Assembly: GCA_022606135.1 (NCBI GenBank)
Contig: JABYQN010000003.1
Location: 2,542,001-2,606,000 of the forward strand
Length of the DNA: 64,000 nt
Reading direction: 5' to 3'
Source: Fomes fomentarius
Lineage: Eukaryota > Basidiomycota > Agaricomycetes > Polyporales > Polyporaceae
In this document: in pieces, positions 23,630 to 34,671 of the stretch
Numbering within the stretch: position 1 is the stretch's first letter
Layout: each line of letters starts with the position of its first letter
Program-made: the position numbers and the translations under genes
The notes under the pieces: generated by a model
Told to the model about the DNA's origin: nothing
Seen by the model: the letters and a program-made list of their open reading frames with translations, nothing else
The model's database searches: none

Positions 23630-25190
23630 ATGTCTTCTGAGGACATCGATTTTGCAGCCAGTGGTTAGTGACTTCGAATTTGATCAGTTTACCAGAATCT
23701 GTGTCTGTTGATCGCCGGAATGCCAAGCTTAATATACCTCTCCTAGCATTCCTCATATACGACATCATTGTGACGCTCGACTCCGAAGTGAACAACTTCT
23801 GGGCGGGAAGACTGACAGGAGCAAAAGCGCTCTTCTTCGCAAATAGATACATTGCTCTACTTAGCATTGTTGCTATGATAGCGACGAATGGGCTACTGTC
23901 AGATAAGGCGAGTGGTGGTCCCACTCCTTCGACAGTCATGATCATCACAATCTAACTGTGCTTTAGGGGCAAGTGTGCACTACTACTATTACCGTTAGTA
24001 AGGATGACATATCTGACTCAAAGTAACCCTTTGCATAGCTGTACATCTTTAGAGCGCATGGTAACCGTGACACAATCTCTCATGTTTGTACCGTGGGCCG
24101 GTGAGACCATATGATATGCTTTCTATAACGTGCCACCCTAATACAATCTCTCAGCCTTCTCAGCTGCCCGGGCGTATGTACTGGGTAACAACAAACCACT
24201 ATCTATTTTCCTTTTCCTCTGCTTCCTGATGCCTCTTGGAGTCAATCTGGTATGTCCGAAGGTTTTCACCAGAATGATCACTGTCACATACACTTATGCG
24301 AGAACACCCTCAAAAGGCACCGCTCGTTCTGGGTATCACTGGGGAAGCTGACCCGATATTTGGGTGCACACTCAAACTCAACATAACCACAGACCTCTCA
24401 GTGAAGTGAGCTTGATTTTCTTGAACCTTCCGGACTGGTGACTTACGTAGAGCCAGATGTAGGTGATAGAAACCTCTTGATCCATCGGATGGACCTAATC
24501 ATGGACGCTTGTTTCCAAGTCGTCCTCATGGCGAGGTTACCACTGATTCTTGCCGATGCCATCTTGGTCTTCATTACCTGGTGGAGTCCACATACCCGGG
24601 ACGTGCGACGCAGCCTTCGACACTCAGACTCGTGGTCGTTCAGCACTATCCTATTGCAAAATGGTACATAGTCTATCATTCCTTAGTACGACCTAGACTC
24701 ACATTCATTCGTTACAGGTACAATCTACTTCATGTGAGCACACACTCTCGTGGTCCTCCGAGTAGGGTCCAATGATGAAACAATTCTATGTTCAGAGTGA
24801 TGTTCATCTTGAACGTCGCGCATCTGGTGTTTTCGATGGAAGCGGTGAGTTCGCATGTAGTAGAATGCGGGCCAAATGACTCACAAGCATCCAGATTTTT
24901 GGCTCCGGGAACGAAAGCTTCATCACCACCTTCACGAGCCCGTACGTGCCATCCGGATATGATGTCGCATCTCTCGCTCACACATATCTAGACTTACGTC
25001 AGTGCTCGTCTCGCGGTTCCTCCTCCAGCTCCAGCAAGCACACAAGAGGACGGTGAGGGTTCCCTCCGACCACGCTCTCCATCTTGGAGATGAAAGCGAC
25101 CCGCATACAGGCATGGACGGTATCATTGGCTCTCTCGGGTCTGTGATAACCATCGGAATTGCCGAGGAAACATTTGATGCGAATATGTAG
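23630..25190 (+). CDS. DUF6533 multi-pass membrane protein
   Basis: Agaricomycete-expanded membrane family of unknown function. The signature exon encodes AFLIYDIIVTLDSEVNNFW followed by GRLTGAKALFFANRYIALL, matching the DUF6533 head (helix, acidic TLDxEVxxxW, then NRY and a second helix). Further helices: AFSAARAYVLGNN then PLSIFLFLCFLMPLGVNL (24150-24250), MDACFQVVLMARLPLILAD (24490-24560) and VMFILNVAHLVFSM (24800). The family C-terminus begins SVLVSRFLLQLQQAHKRTV and the gene ends at 25190. At least seven short introns; exon 1 (MSSEDIDFAAS) joins the head through an intron ending at about 23747. The reading frame appears intact. A paralogue lies at 60.6-62.3 kb. Confidence 0.8.
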
Positions 25191-26157
25191 GGAAAGTCAT
25201 GTTCGAGGTCAACGTGATATCGGGTTTGAGGAGACCTCGGTCTGGGCCCAGAGATATGACAAGTGACTCTGGCAAGATCTGGCATGCACTTCAACTCCGA
25301 AGAAAGCTATGTCTTAGGGACGGTCTGTAGTATGGTATTACCTTCATTTCCAGTAGAACATCGAGTTTTTGCAGCACGCCGCAAACTTGCTGGAGGGCTC
25401 GGCTTTCAAAACGTAGTAATCGCTCACTGGAGTTGCTGCCGCAGCACCTAATGCAGGCCGTAAGATTCGGGTAACTGAGATCGCTAAACAGATTCGCTGT
25501 CACATTGATATAGCTCAGCGACGTGGCTGAGGTGAGACTCTGAGTACGACTAAGCGGAGAAGGCTAGTATACAGTCGTCTCATCTTGAGTCTCGGATATC
25601 GGCTATTATCGAGTGAGAATTGCTTGCGATTCAGTAGAGGGCCATCTCCGGGAAGATATGTTACTGGTACATGAGAACACAGAGGCTAAGGAGATTTCCT
25701 TCAGATTCGAGTCCAATTCCTCGAATCCAAGAAAGCTTGATGCATTGAAACTCAAACAATGGACCACATACATGAGCATTGTGACGGGCCTAGCTCTATA
25801 GCAAAAAAAAACAAAAAAAGAAAGCTAAAGTACAATAGGGTATGCAGCAGCTTGGTTAAGTACTGTACGTATGGCCCAGTTCAACAGTAAGGTGGCGAAT
25901 GGTCGCCCGCGATGTATAAGTTCACCACCATCCTAGGACAGTGTTCCCGTCCAACGCGGCAGCCTTGAAAGGTGATCCCCAGGAGGCACCACCTACCAAG
26001 GCCAGTGAGCTCTCGATCAGTTTCAAACTATAGTGATGTCAGTGGAAATGGTACAAATTATGTAGGCATAAGTTACTAGTAGTACCGTGAATCACACCTA
26101 CTAGAAGAAAGCAAGCGAACACAGCGCAATTACGGAGCGATCGCACTGGACTCGACC
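25191..26157. other. Intergenic region with A-rich tract
   Basis: No gene recognised. An A-rich run lies at about 25802-25826 (9 and 7 consecutive A's), which might be the tail of an old retroposed sequence, but I see no target-site duplication or body to support that. Confidence 0.4.
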
Positions 26158-27667
26158 TCATGGCCGAGGTTTGAGATCGGCCCCGACATTCCGAACGAAG
26201 TACTCGCACAGTTCATACAATTCGTCCTTGACATGCGCATGGCTTCGCGGGGGAGGGGGTGGCGGGAAGGTGTATCGTGGAGGCTCGTCGACTAATTCGT
26301 GATCGATTTTCTCCTCTGTCTTCAGCGCCGCAGCGTCGTTCCGGATCCCTTGTGGCGTAGGGGAGTCATCCACCGGTGGGTTGTCTATCTTCTTCACCAA
26401 TTGCCGACCGGCGGCAACGGGAGCATCGAGAGTGTGTCGTAAGGTCGTGGCCTCTCGCAACTGTGGAATGTGAGGCGCATGTGTGGTGCGTTCTGGGTGG
26501 GGGCGGGAGGGAGAGGGATCAAGCCGGGCGGATGAGGGTCCTGAGGTGGGCATCCTCTGACTCCGAGTGTATGGATGGAACCCTGACTTTAGTGTATTCT
26601 TGGAGCGGGACCAGTGTTTGGCGTCTTTGAGGGGAGTACGGGTTCGGAAGAAAGATTCCGGCTGTGGCGTGAGGGGACGGGACGGCGCACTCGTCTGAGG
26701 AGTCAAAGGTGAGGATGGGGGTTCTATAGCGAACTCTTGTTTGACAGGCACGTCCGTGATGAGAGAGAGCTTTGCTGAACGAGCTAAACGTGTCTATGTA
26801 TGCGCCTTATGAGATGATAGGGAGGTTTCAATAAAACGAACAATGTACCTTGGCACTCTTGGGAGGTCTTGTTGAAGTCGTCTTCCTGTGTGAGCGAGAA
26901 GACCCCTGCTTGAATTCCGCATCGACATCGACCTCCTCAGGCCGAGCATCACGAACGGCCGGGGGTGAAGGCGACTGAGGGGCGGGCGAGATACAGGGGA
27001 TCAGTGAGGTGTAGTAGGATATCAGGAAGGCTGGAACTCACCGTGTGAGACATATCCAACTCCTTCAACCTTGCATCCGCTTTCTTCTTGAACGCCCTCA
27101 GCCACGCCTCGGACTTCTTGCTCGTGCGCTGTCTGCCCGCTGTTCCGTTCATGCATCGTCTCAGATGCCCCTGCCAGTGCAACCAGTCGTATTCGCTCCT
27201 CTCGCAAAGCACGAAGTCCTCCTTGCACAGCGCGCAGCGCGCCACAATCTGGTCGAACAGCACGACGAACCGGTCGTTTTGGAACTGCTCCCACCGCTCG
27301 CGTGCCCCCGTCATTCGGATCAGCCTCTCTGGGGAGGTGAGGCTGGGGAGGAGGTGTTGAGGGTGAGATGGGCGAATCAGAGTGCACGGGAAAACGTACC
27401 ATTTCGAGGCGCTTCTTGGTTGAACGGCCACAGCAAGCGGTTTGCTGGGTTCCCTTGGTTTCTTGCCCGCACTCTTGGGGTCAATGGTGGGAGGGGCTCT
27501 AGTACAGGCGGAGGACGGGGCAGATGATTTGCTAGACACTTTGCGGCGAGGCTGTCGTCGCAGGGGTACCACGCTGAAATGAACAATCCGTCAATCGAGG
27601 TCGCAGGAGACCGAGTCACTCCAGCTTACCTGCGGGCCTTCTTGCTAGAAGTATGAGTGAGGACCAT
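26158..27667 (-). CDS. C2HC-finger family protein V (one C-x2-C-x16-W-x2-H-x3-C domain)
   Basis: I do not recognise a named family. Exon 1 (27630-27667) encodes MVLTHTSSKKARR and joins a basic Ser/Pro-rich exon (VPLRRQPRRKVSSKSS..). The next exon holds the finger: CALC, then 16 residues ending SEYDWLH, then W-QG-H-LRR-C, followed by a basic helix (SEAWLRAFKKKADARLKEL). A downstream exon is acidic then basic (EEVDVDAEFKQGSSRSHRK). The last exon is Pro/Ser/Thr-rich with PTPQ, SPLTPQ-type phosphosite-like repeats, a poly-Pro run (26240-26265) and a C-terminal LYELCEYFVRNVGADL. The finger and its lead-in (MTG..RW) are closest to protein W at 37.4 kb. Four conserved C/C/H/C residues suggest zinc binding; the basic N-terminus suggests a nuclear location. 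Both are inferences. Confidence 0.7.
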
Positions 27668-28769
27668 AATTGAAGGGGGACAGGGGGAAACAAGGGGGAT
27701 ACGGTTGACGAGAGGGGGGTTCGGTTCAGTGACGGAGGTCAGGATACCTTTGAGAGCCCTGGTCCCCATGAGGACCTCTTATACGGATACTAGGCAGATA
27801 TCTACAGCTGGAAACCAAAAAGAAAACATCACTGCGTTGTAATGGTGTAACAAGAATAGGATTGGCGCCTGTATGAAGAGCATCCATTGTCTTTTCGCTC
27901 AACTGTGGCGTGCCGCTGGATCTCTCGTTATCCTCCGTCTCTCGATTGCCCCATTACCCCTACGTAGGAGTAATCTTAGCTAGCATGAACACTGTTGAGA
28001 CTACGGGGTGAAGTGAGTGGTCACGGCGCTCAACAGTGATGGAAGGGGAAGGAGGGACCCGGTCCGAGACATCAAGCCTTGAGGCAGGGCGCCCACCTAC
28101 GCCAACCGCGTATGTGGCGAGTCAGCGCAAGACTTTCCACGCATTCGCGGAGGCTCGCGGGGAGCAAATCCCAGGCGTTCTGGTACGTACGCGAGAGTGG
28201 CGGTGTTGCGACATCCGCGTGTATGCAGTGTGTCCACGCGCACGGCCCGATCAGGCAGGCTGCGTTCTACGAAACGGCTGGTGGCAGTACTCATCTGTGG
28301 GAAGACCAAGAGAGAGAAGATAGTTGGGAGCATAGGAGAGACGCCTGCAAAGGCAAGAGTGGTATTGCGATCCACTACTAGCGTGCCGCTCAGTCTGATG
28401 GTGATGAGGAATCTCGGCGGAGTGAGGTACAACTTTGGGGCACTGGCACAACCTGTGGGGTCGGGACCGAAGCCAGCCTCAGAGCTCAGAGATGCCCAGT
28501 CAATAATCACCAGCCAATGTACTTGCCGCAATTCAGTACTCTACCCGAGGCGTCAGCATATGGGCAGAACAGGGTATCCGGATCGGAACCGTCATCTGTG
28601 CTGGAGCGAAGAGCCCAGTGAGGCTGACAACAGTTAGCCTCACGGGAGCGTACCTATATCCAGTTCCCAGCACGGATGCGTCTCTGCAGGAGCCTGATAC
28701 TCTCCTTCAGTCATCATCTCCCCTTGCTCGAACATCCGCAAGTCCGCGCCTTCAACAACGCAGGCGACG
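27668..28769. other. Intergenic region upstream of genes V and kinase
   Basis: Divergent gap between protein V and the kinase. Overlapping open frames at 28036-28640 exist on both strands, but none has a convincing start, domain or splice pattern. It contains one copy of a dispersed repeat (28178-28316). Confidence 0.45.
28178..28316 (-). repeat. Dispersed repeat, copy A
   Basis: Read on the minus strand, this stretch aligns with plus-strand 36799-36949. Shared blocks include TTCCCACAGAT, GACACACTG, ACACGCG and GCCACTCTC in the same order with similar spacing, with small indels. The aligned part is roughly two-thirds identical by eye. Confidence 0.55.
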
Positions 28770-30678
28770 ATGTTGGAGGGAATCGGACAACATGTACGTC
28801 CATTCAATTTAGCGCTCAAACGAGCAGAGCCTCCTGATCTTGTATTTGTAGACGTTGTGCGAGTTCGAGATCATCCAGCCCATGAGGGATCTCGACTTCG
28901 ACTTCCCCCACCTGAGCTCCGGGATCCTCAACGACATATTCGGCCCGCTTTCGCGCTTCTCCGAGTTCAGCTCTCTGTGCCCCTCCTCAAGCTCGCCCTC
29001 TTCGCCCTATTCCCTCCTCTCCCCTCCTTCGCCATCGCATACGTCTTCGCCACCCCGCTTACACCACTTCATCCACTCCAAACGCCGGTGTGTAGAAGGG
29101 AGCGGGCGGACGCTGTTCGCCACGGACTTCCGTCCGATCCGGACGCTAGGCAAAGGCGGGCACGGCACGGTGTACCTCGTGCAAGACGTTATGTCCGAGC
29201 GGTACCTCGCGATGAAGGTGATCGAGAAGAACGGATTGCGGGTACGCGAGTACGCTCCGATCTTCGAGGAGCAGGCGGTGTCTCGCCGCCTGGCGACCGC
29301 CACAGTGGGGAGTGAGAGGAGAACGGGTCTCGTTCCGTTGCTGGGTAGCTTTGAGGACAGCGACAACTTCTACTTCGTGACGGTACGTCGAGACGTGCTT
29401 GAAGAGGAATCGGATGGGATAGAGACTGATGCGAATGTGGTAGGAGTACTGTCCGGGCGGAGACCTTGGCAAGGTCATCAAGCAGAACGGCGTCGTGCAT
29501 GAACACCAAGCGCGGATATGGTGCGCTGAGCTCGTGAGTCGCCTTCTTGTTGTCCTTCCATCGGCAGCACCCTGACCGCCCTGAAGCTCGTCGCCCTTGA
29601 GCACCTTCACGAGCAACGGATCGTCCATCGGGACATCAAGCCCGAAAACATTCTGATCGACGCAGACGGCCACATCGCACTGACTGACTTCGGGATTGCA
29701 CGTGCGTTCGGATCGATAGACGAGGATAGACCGTGGAGGAACCTCAGTCCGTGGAATACGCCGCAGATCCCACAGGGTGACGACGACCAGCACGCAGCAG
29801 AAAAGGACGACAGGGATGAGACGTGCTCCATGGTTGGTACCCCTGGGTACACGGCACCAGAAGTGTACTCGGGGAAGTATTCGTACGAGGTGGACGTGTG
29901 GGGGGCTGGGGTCGTCCTGCATAACATGTTGACCGGGAAGGTGAGTGGGCTCCCGTGACTGAGGACGTCCGCACAGGTGTACTGATGGAGTAATTAGCTA
30001 CCCTTCGGACTCGAGCCACATGCACAGCGCTTGGAGGAGCTGATAGAGCGAACGGACATCCTGCCAGCCGACCATGGCCTGTATGGTATCGTCAACGAGG
30101 ACGCGCGGGACATGTTGATGCAGGTGCGTCCTTTGGGGATGGAGGTGTGCAGTGAGCTAACGAGCCCTTTGCAGATGCTGGAGAAGGAGCCGTCGAAAAG
30201 GCCCTCAATCGACGTGTTGAAGAATCATCGTTGGTTTCGAGGAATGTGGGTCCCCTAGTCACCTATATCAGATGGTGCGCTGACGTCAAGGAAACAGTAA
30301 TTGGACCACCATTCACCGCATAATTCGACATGAGGGCTCGCCGGTATACGAGGCAAGGGAGGATAAAGAGGTAAACACTGCGCTTCCCCGTACCACAACC
30401 ATCAGACTAGTACTCACTCCTACTCCTCTCCTCAGGTCGTCTACATCCCACATGGTAGACCGTATAGCGTGTTCGACAAGGCGCCACATGAATGGTTCGA
30501 ATGGGTTTCGCCAAGTCTGGGTAAGGTGGAGAATTCCTTCGACACGGCAAGCGAGTGGTCCTGGGAGTCAACGTGCTTCAGCGACCTAACGCATACGGAC
30601 GGCGGGTTTGAGATGGCGCCAATCAGGAGATCGAAGGTGATACAGAAGATAAAGAGGTGGTTGAAGAAGCTGTCATAA
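28770..30678 (+). CDS. Serine/threonine protein kinase (AGC-like catalytic domain)
   Basis: Start taken at 28770: exon 1 (28770-28793) encodes MLEGIGQH, and a 59-nt intron joins in frame to TLCEFEIIQPMRDLDFDF; 28882 is an alternative start. After a Ser/Pro-rich stretch the kinase domain begins: glycine loop LGKGGHGTVYLV, Lys in LAMKVIEKN, HRDIKPEN, DFG in ALTDFGIARAF, GTPGYTAPEVY and the VDVWGAGVVLHNML helix, all complete. An acidic insert lies between DFG and GTPGY (about 29710-29825). The C-terminal tail (PHGRPYSVFDKAP..) ends with basic IRRSKVIQKIKRWLKKLS. All catalytic residues (K, HRD, DFG, APE) are present, so it should be active. Substrate and pathway unknown. It sits inside the C2HC-finger block. 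Confidence 0.85.
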
Positions 30679-30809
30679 GGAGCCCGCATATATGCGTCGT
30701 AGGGATGATCGTAATTTTCTGCATGTGGTCAGTACAGTGCCAGAGAGTCAGAGAGAATCAGACACTGCGTAAATAGGGCTAATGAGATCGGTCTCACCAC
30801 ATACAAATG

Positions 30810-31628
30810 CTAGCATTCACGCCAACGGAGAGTCATCCAGACTACCCACCGCCTCCGCTCCTGCTCGTCCTCTCCATCAGCCCGCTCAACACTCCAAGGC
30901 CGCTCTTCAGATTGACCGACACGTCTCTCCCTGAGGTCTTCCATGAACAGCCCTGAGTCCGAGACAAGCTGCAGGAATGACTGTATGACATATCGCCCAG
31001 TGTGAAGACCTGCGAAAAGCTGCACACGAGCAGTCGGAGACCGTTTCAGAGTGAGTTGGAGGGATCGAATGAAGATGTGATGGGTGTCAGAGTTCCACAG
31101 AGTATCCGCCGCAAGGATAATATCGAAGCCTGGAATCGGGTCTTCGTGCGCATGCTGAGACATCATGAGGGTAGATGGGTCGGAGCCCCACCCGTACGGC
31201 ACGACACGACAACGATCGCTCACTTCGTTCCTTCTCGCGTTCTCCGCCAGAGTGCTTATGAGAGCCTCGTCTGGATAGTCGCTGCAGGTGACCACCACGT
31301 CCTTGTACGTCTTCGCGATCAGGATGCTGGGAAGACCCGCTCCAGCGCCCAGCTCAAGGACTCTGAGAGGCCGTCCTTCCCGCTTCGCATAGTCTAGATC
31401 CTTCTCCAGATGCAAGTCGTGGATGTGTTCTGCGACGTAGAGAGCGGAAGACCATATCGAGGTCGCGTGTAAAGCCCAATTCGCAGCTTGGGTGTCGGGA
31501 GTGACGAGTGTAATCGGAGAACCGTCTGCCTCATATGTGAATACCGAGCCTGCGGAGGAGTGTGAGACAGGCACATGGTCGTAAAGGCTTAGGAGCGAGT
31601 CTGCCAAGACGTCCTCTGGGTCTGACAT
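30810..31628 (-). CDS. EFM7/Nnt1-type lysine/N-terminal methyltransferase
   Basis: Single-exon gene of 272 residues, starting at ATG 31628. S-adenosylmethionine motif I is VLELGAGAGLPSILIAKTY, followed by the acidic post-I TCSDYPDEAL and the family's FDIILAADTLWNSDTHH (the D-x-x-W-x-x-x-H stretch typical of Nnt1/EFM7). Upstream is the marker WSSALYVAEHI. Yeast Efm7 methylates the N-terminal glycine and the adjacent lysine of translation elongation factor eEF1A; older annotations call the family nicotinamide N-methyltransferase. Length agrees with the family. It is uncommon here in lacking introns. Its start is divergent from gene X, 289 bp away. Confidence 0.9.
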   Translation of the reverse strand: MSDPEDVLADSLLSLYDHVPVSHSSAGSVFTYEADGSPITLVTPDTQAANWALHATSIWSSALYVAEHIHDLHLEKDLDYAKREGRPLRVLELGAGAGLPSILIAKTYKDVVVTCSDYPDEALISTLAENARRNEVSDRCRVVPYGWGSDPSTLMMSQHAHEDPIPGFDIILAADTLWNSDTHHIFIRSLQLTLKRSPTARVQLFAGLHTGRYVIQSFLQLVSDSGLFMEDLRERRVGQSEERPWSVERADGEDEQERRRWVVWMTLRWREC

Positions 31629-31917
31629 GGTCGGGCTTCAAAGTTGGGGAAACAAACCAAGCGATGTGTGAGTGAGTCGATGACTGCAATGAGCAGACCA
31701 AGAGATGTTGAATGTGAGCGAGAACTGAGAATGGAATATCGCGATTCGACAAACGATAAGACAGCATTGTTTGGCTGTTTTGTTTGTGTAAGGGTTTTCT
31801 CCATCAGACGTTTAGCCGCATATGGAGCTTTCCCAGCCCATCACGATAATCCCGCTGTCTGCGTGAGAGAGGTTGCTCAATCATCGCCCGTCATCTCAGC
31901 CTATCTTCTGACTCTTC

Positions 31918-32594
31918 ATGTCCGACCCTGCGTCCTCTCCCATCAGGTCAGTCCCCCACTCCCCCACCACCGCGCACAGCTCAGACGGCGAGCGCAGAGG
32001 TCCCCCCAAGGTCACATACTCCGGACGTACCAAGGTTCGTTTCGTCTGAGGACGTCTGAGAGCTGCGGCTGTCGTTGACTGTGTCTCACGCGTACAGAGG
32101 AGAAAATCCAACGTCGACAAGACGTACAGGGCCACGCAGGACTCAGGGTATGTTCCACCGCGCTTTAGGCGCGCCCTCCCGCCTCTTATACCTCAAACCA
32201 CCAGTGGAGAATCAGACGGGTCATCAGGGGAAGAGGAGCCGACTCAGACGGTAAAAAAGGTGCGTCTCTACTTCCGGATTGCATGAACACGCGAGACTAC
32301 GATGAGGGGGATCCCTTCCATAACGACAACTACAAGTGTCGTGTCCAGCCGGCCAGGCCCCTTGTGAGAGACGAGAATGAGATAGACGAGCGTGATGTTG
32401 TCACTAGTCTCATACCAAGACCCTCCACTGGTATGGGACTAGGTCCTTGCCCGTGCGTCGCATGTGCAACATGTATGCGACTGCGCAGGACACGTAGATT
32501 GTTTGGAGATCCCGAGTATCACGCTTTGCCACCATGGGCGTCGCACCTCCAACATCTCGTCACCTGTACATATGCACGAAAGCTGCCTGCATGA
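31918..32594 (+). CDS. Putative degenerate C2HC-finger family member X
   Basis: Predicted exons 31918-32034, 32098-32147, 32205-32259 and 32307-32594 join in frame to about 169 residues. The N-terminus is Ser/Pro and basic-rich (MSDPASSPIRSVPHSP.., RRKSNVDKTYRATQDSG), followed by an acidic stretch (GSSGEEEPTQ), resembling the leaders of the neighbouring finger proteins. The last exon has CATC, then 20 residues ending in PEYHALPP, then W-AS-H and a Cys 7 residues on (LQHLVTC). The four ligand-type residues, Tyr and Trp are in the right order, but spacing is off by 4 and 3 residues from the strict pattern in the other genes. The last intron (48 nt) is a weak call. It may be a diverged or decaying paralogue. 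Confidence 0.45.
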
Positions 32595-33166
32595 TACTAC
32601 GACTTCTCTGGACAACGGAGTTCGTAATCGTTGCATTCACGCACGTCCACGCTTGCAGAGAAGCCGCGGGCGCACATATGTTGCCGCAGTGACCTGAGCT
32701 TGTCCCCAGAGTCAAAACGACCTGATTTCGATACTCTCTTCACCTATATGAAATCGATGGACATACCCGTACACCGCTAGGAAGACGGGGGCTGCGGAAA
32801 GGACACCGGGCTACTCAAACTTCCCGTCTCTTGTTAGGCCGTGAGATGTTGGGAAGCTGAAGAGTTCAGATTCCATCCTTTCGCAGTCCGTGTTTTCTGG
32901 CCGACGCACGTAGTGAGGCGGTCGAAAAATTGTCTCCTGTCGCGGGCCACGGAGCTCTTTTTGGAGACGTGCCTGACTATCTGGTGACGCGATCACAGCG
33001 GCGAGTGAGCGGGCGGAATCTTGACGGACTACATGCTCAGAAGTCCGGAAAGTTGTCCCACGCTCTGCTTCATTTGACCCTCCACGTTTCTCAGACTCCG
33101 AGCCTCGTTTTCTACGCTCAACACCCCGTTTCACATTCCCCGCTCAACGTCTCACCTTCCCCTCAG
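32595..33166. other. Intergenic region between finger genes X and Y
   Basis: No gene recognised. The last 100 bp before 33167 are pyrimidine-rich (CTCACCTTCCCCTCAG), typical of transcription starts in this genome. Confidence 0.45.
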
Positions 33167-34671
33167 ATGGCTACCCGCACCCCGAAGAAAGTCGATGTCC
33201 AGTGAGTACTCTTGAATAGCGTCTTAAACGAACGTTCTCCGACTCTACAACTCCTCGTCAGCCTTCCCGGACCTTCCCCGAGACGCGAGACTCCCACTCA
33301 GGCTGTGTCTGCCAAGAAGCCCGTGAGCACTCGAGGGAAGAGAGGAGTTCACTCCCGCGCAGGCTCTGTCGCGTCCCTCGCACGTGAGGACACCTTGGTA
33401 GAAGAGATATCGCCCATGAAGCCGGGGTCCAGTGCCAAACCTCGTTCTCAGATCCAGTGCGTATTGATTGTTTCGTTCTCACATCTCTTCTAAGTGTCCA
33501 CTAGGCGTACGGACACTGAGGATGCCGGAGACGACATCTCGGCTGTCGGGGAGAAACAAGGGCGCTATGCGTCGCGCAAATCTGAGCCCGAGCGCCGTCA
33601 ATTCCTCGAGGATGACCCGCAGTCCGGAGATGTGGAGCCACATCGCGCGTTCTGCAAGGGATGCAATGAGTGGATCGACCTCAACCCGACGCGCAAGTTC
33701 ATCATGAAGAACTGGGTGGAGCACCGCAGGCATTGCAAGATTGACAGCGAGCGGGCGGAGAGGTGCGCTTTTTGTTTGCTCGGTATTATCTGTTGGAAGA
33801 TTAAGAGGGCGCGCATAGTCCGGTCAAGGAGAAAGTCATAGAGGAGCCTGAGGAAGAGGTTGAGTCTCCGGCCGTCCTCGGTAATGTGGACATCTTCAGC
33901 ACGACCGCCAAGCGTATCAAGAAAGAGGAGGACAGGAGGGCCATCATTGAGAACGACCCCCTCTCGGGTGAAGTGAAGCCCGACGCGGCATTCTGCAAGA
34001 GCTGCCAGACCTGGGTCCAGCTCTCGAGGCAGACGCGGTACTCGCTCCACCCCTGGCGTTTGCATGTGCAGAAGTGCTCTGGCGAAGTGTACGTGAACCT
34101 CTGAGCGGTCTTCAGATGGTCGTGTCGTTGACAGCGGTGACAGGCCGGGAACCCGCGTCGCTACGGCACAGAGGAAGATGCAGCTGGTGAACGACTCCCA
34201 AGCCAAGTCGTATACCACCCAGAGCGTCGAATGCAAGGCGTGCGATGCACAGATCGACCTCGGAAGCAAGGTTGATTATGACCTGACGAAATGGGAGGAG
34301 CACAAGGCCATCTGGTTAGTTCTGATCTTCCAAGCTTTTTGTGAAACATACTGAAGCTTTGGTATGTTCTGCCATCCTATAGTGTGCCGAAGTCGCCCGT
34401 AGCTGTCAAGTTGCCTGCCGCAGCCAGCTCGAGTGCTCTCAGAATCACGCCTTCCGTCGCTGATACCGAGGACACAGTCGTGGGCGAGTCGGGCACGCCC
34501 AAGAAGGGCACGAAGCGGTCGCGGGAGGATGACGAAGTCCCAGATCGCGCCGTCCGCCAACGCGGTGCGTCTTATGAGCCTCCTGCTGGGGACGCTCCAG
34601 GTTTCCTGGGCTGGATCACCACCCCGATCAAGAACTTCATCCGCGGTTTCCGTGAGGGTTTGTCTGGGTGA
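33167..34671 (+). CDS. C2HC-finger family protein Y (three tandem C-x2-C-x16-W-x2-H-x3-C domains)
   Basis: Six exons: 33167-33201, 33262-33456, 33505-33762, 33819-34088, 34135-34314 and 34383-34671, giving 408 residues with all phases consistent. Fingers lie at residues 127-154 (CKGC..WVEHRRHC), 222-249 (CKSC..WRLHVQKC) and 286-313 (CKAC..WEEHKAIC), with identical 28-residue length. Each of the first two follows a lead-in of the type EDDPQSGDVEP or ENDPLSGEVKP. The N-terminus is Lys/Pro/Ser-rich. The C-terminus is KRSREDDE-like basic/acidic, then a hydrophobic amphipathic end, GFLGWITTPIKNFIRGF. No named domain recognised. Likely zinc-binding and possibly nuclear (inferred). Confidence 0.75.

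Noticed and set aside
25802..25830. A-rich tract as a possible retroposon tail
   Set aside because: No element body, target-site duplication or reverse-transcriptase remnant can be seen nearby.
28036..28640. Open frames on both strands, one showing CxxC and W-x-H with a later Cys
   Set aside because: The spacing does not fit the finger signature, there is no coherent start or splice model, and the region overlaps a dispersed repeat.
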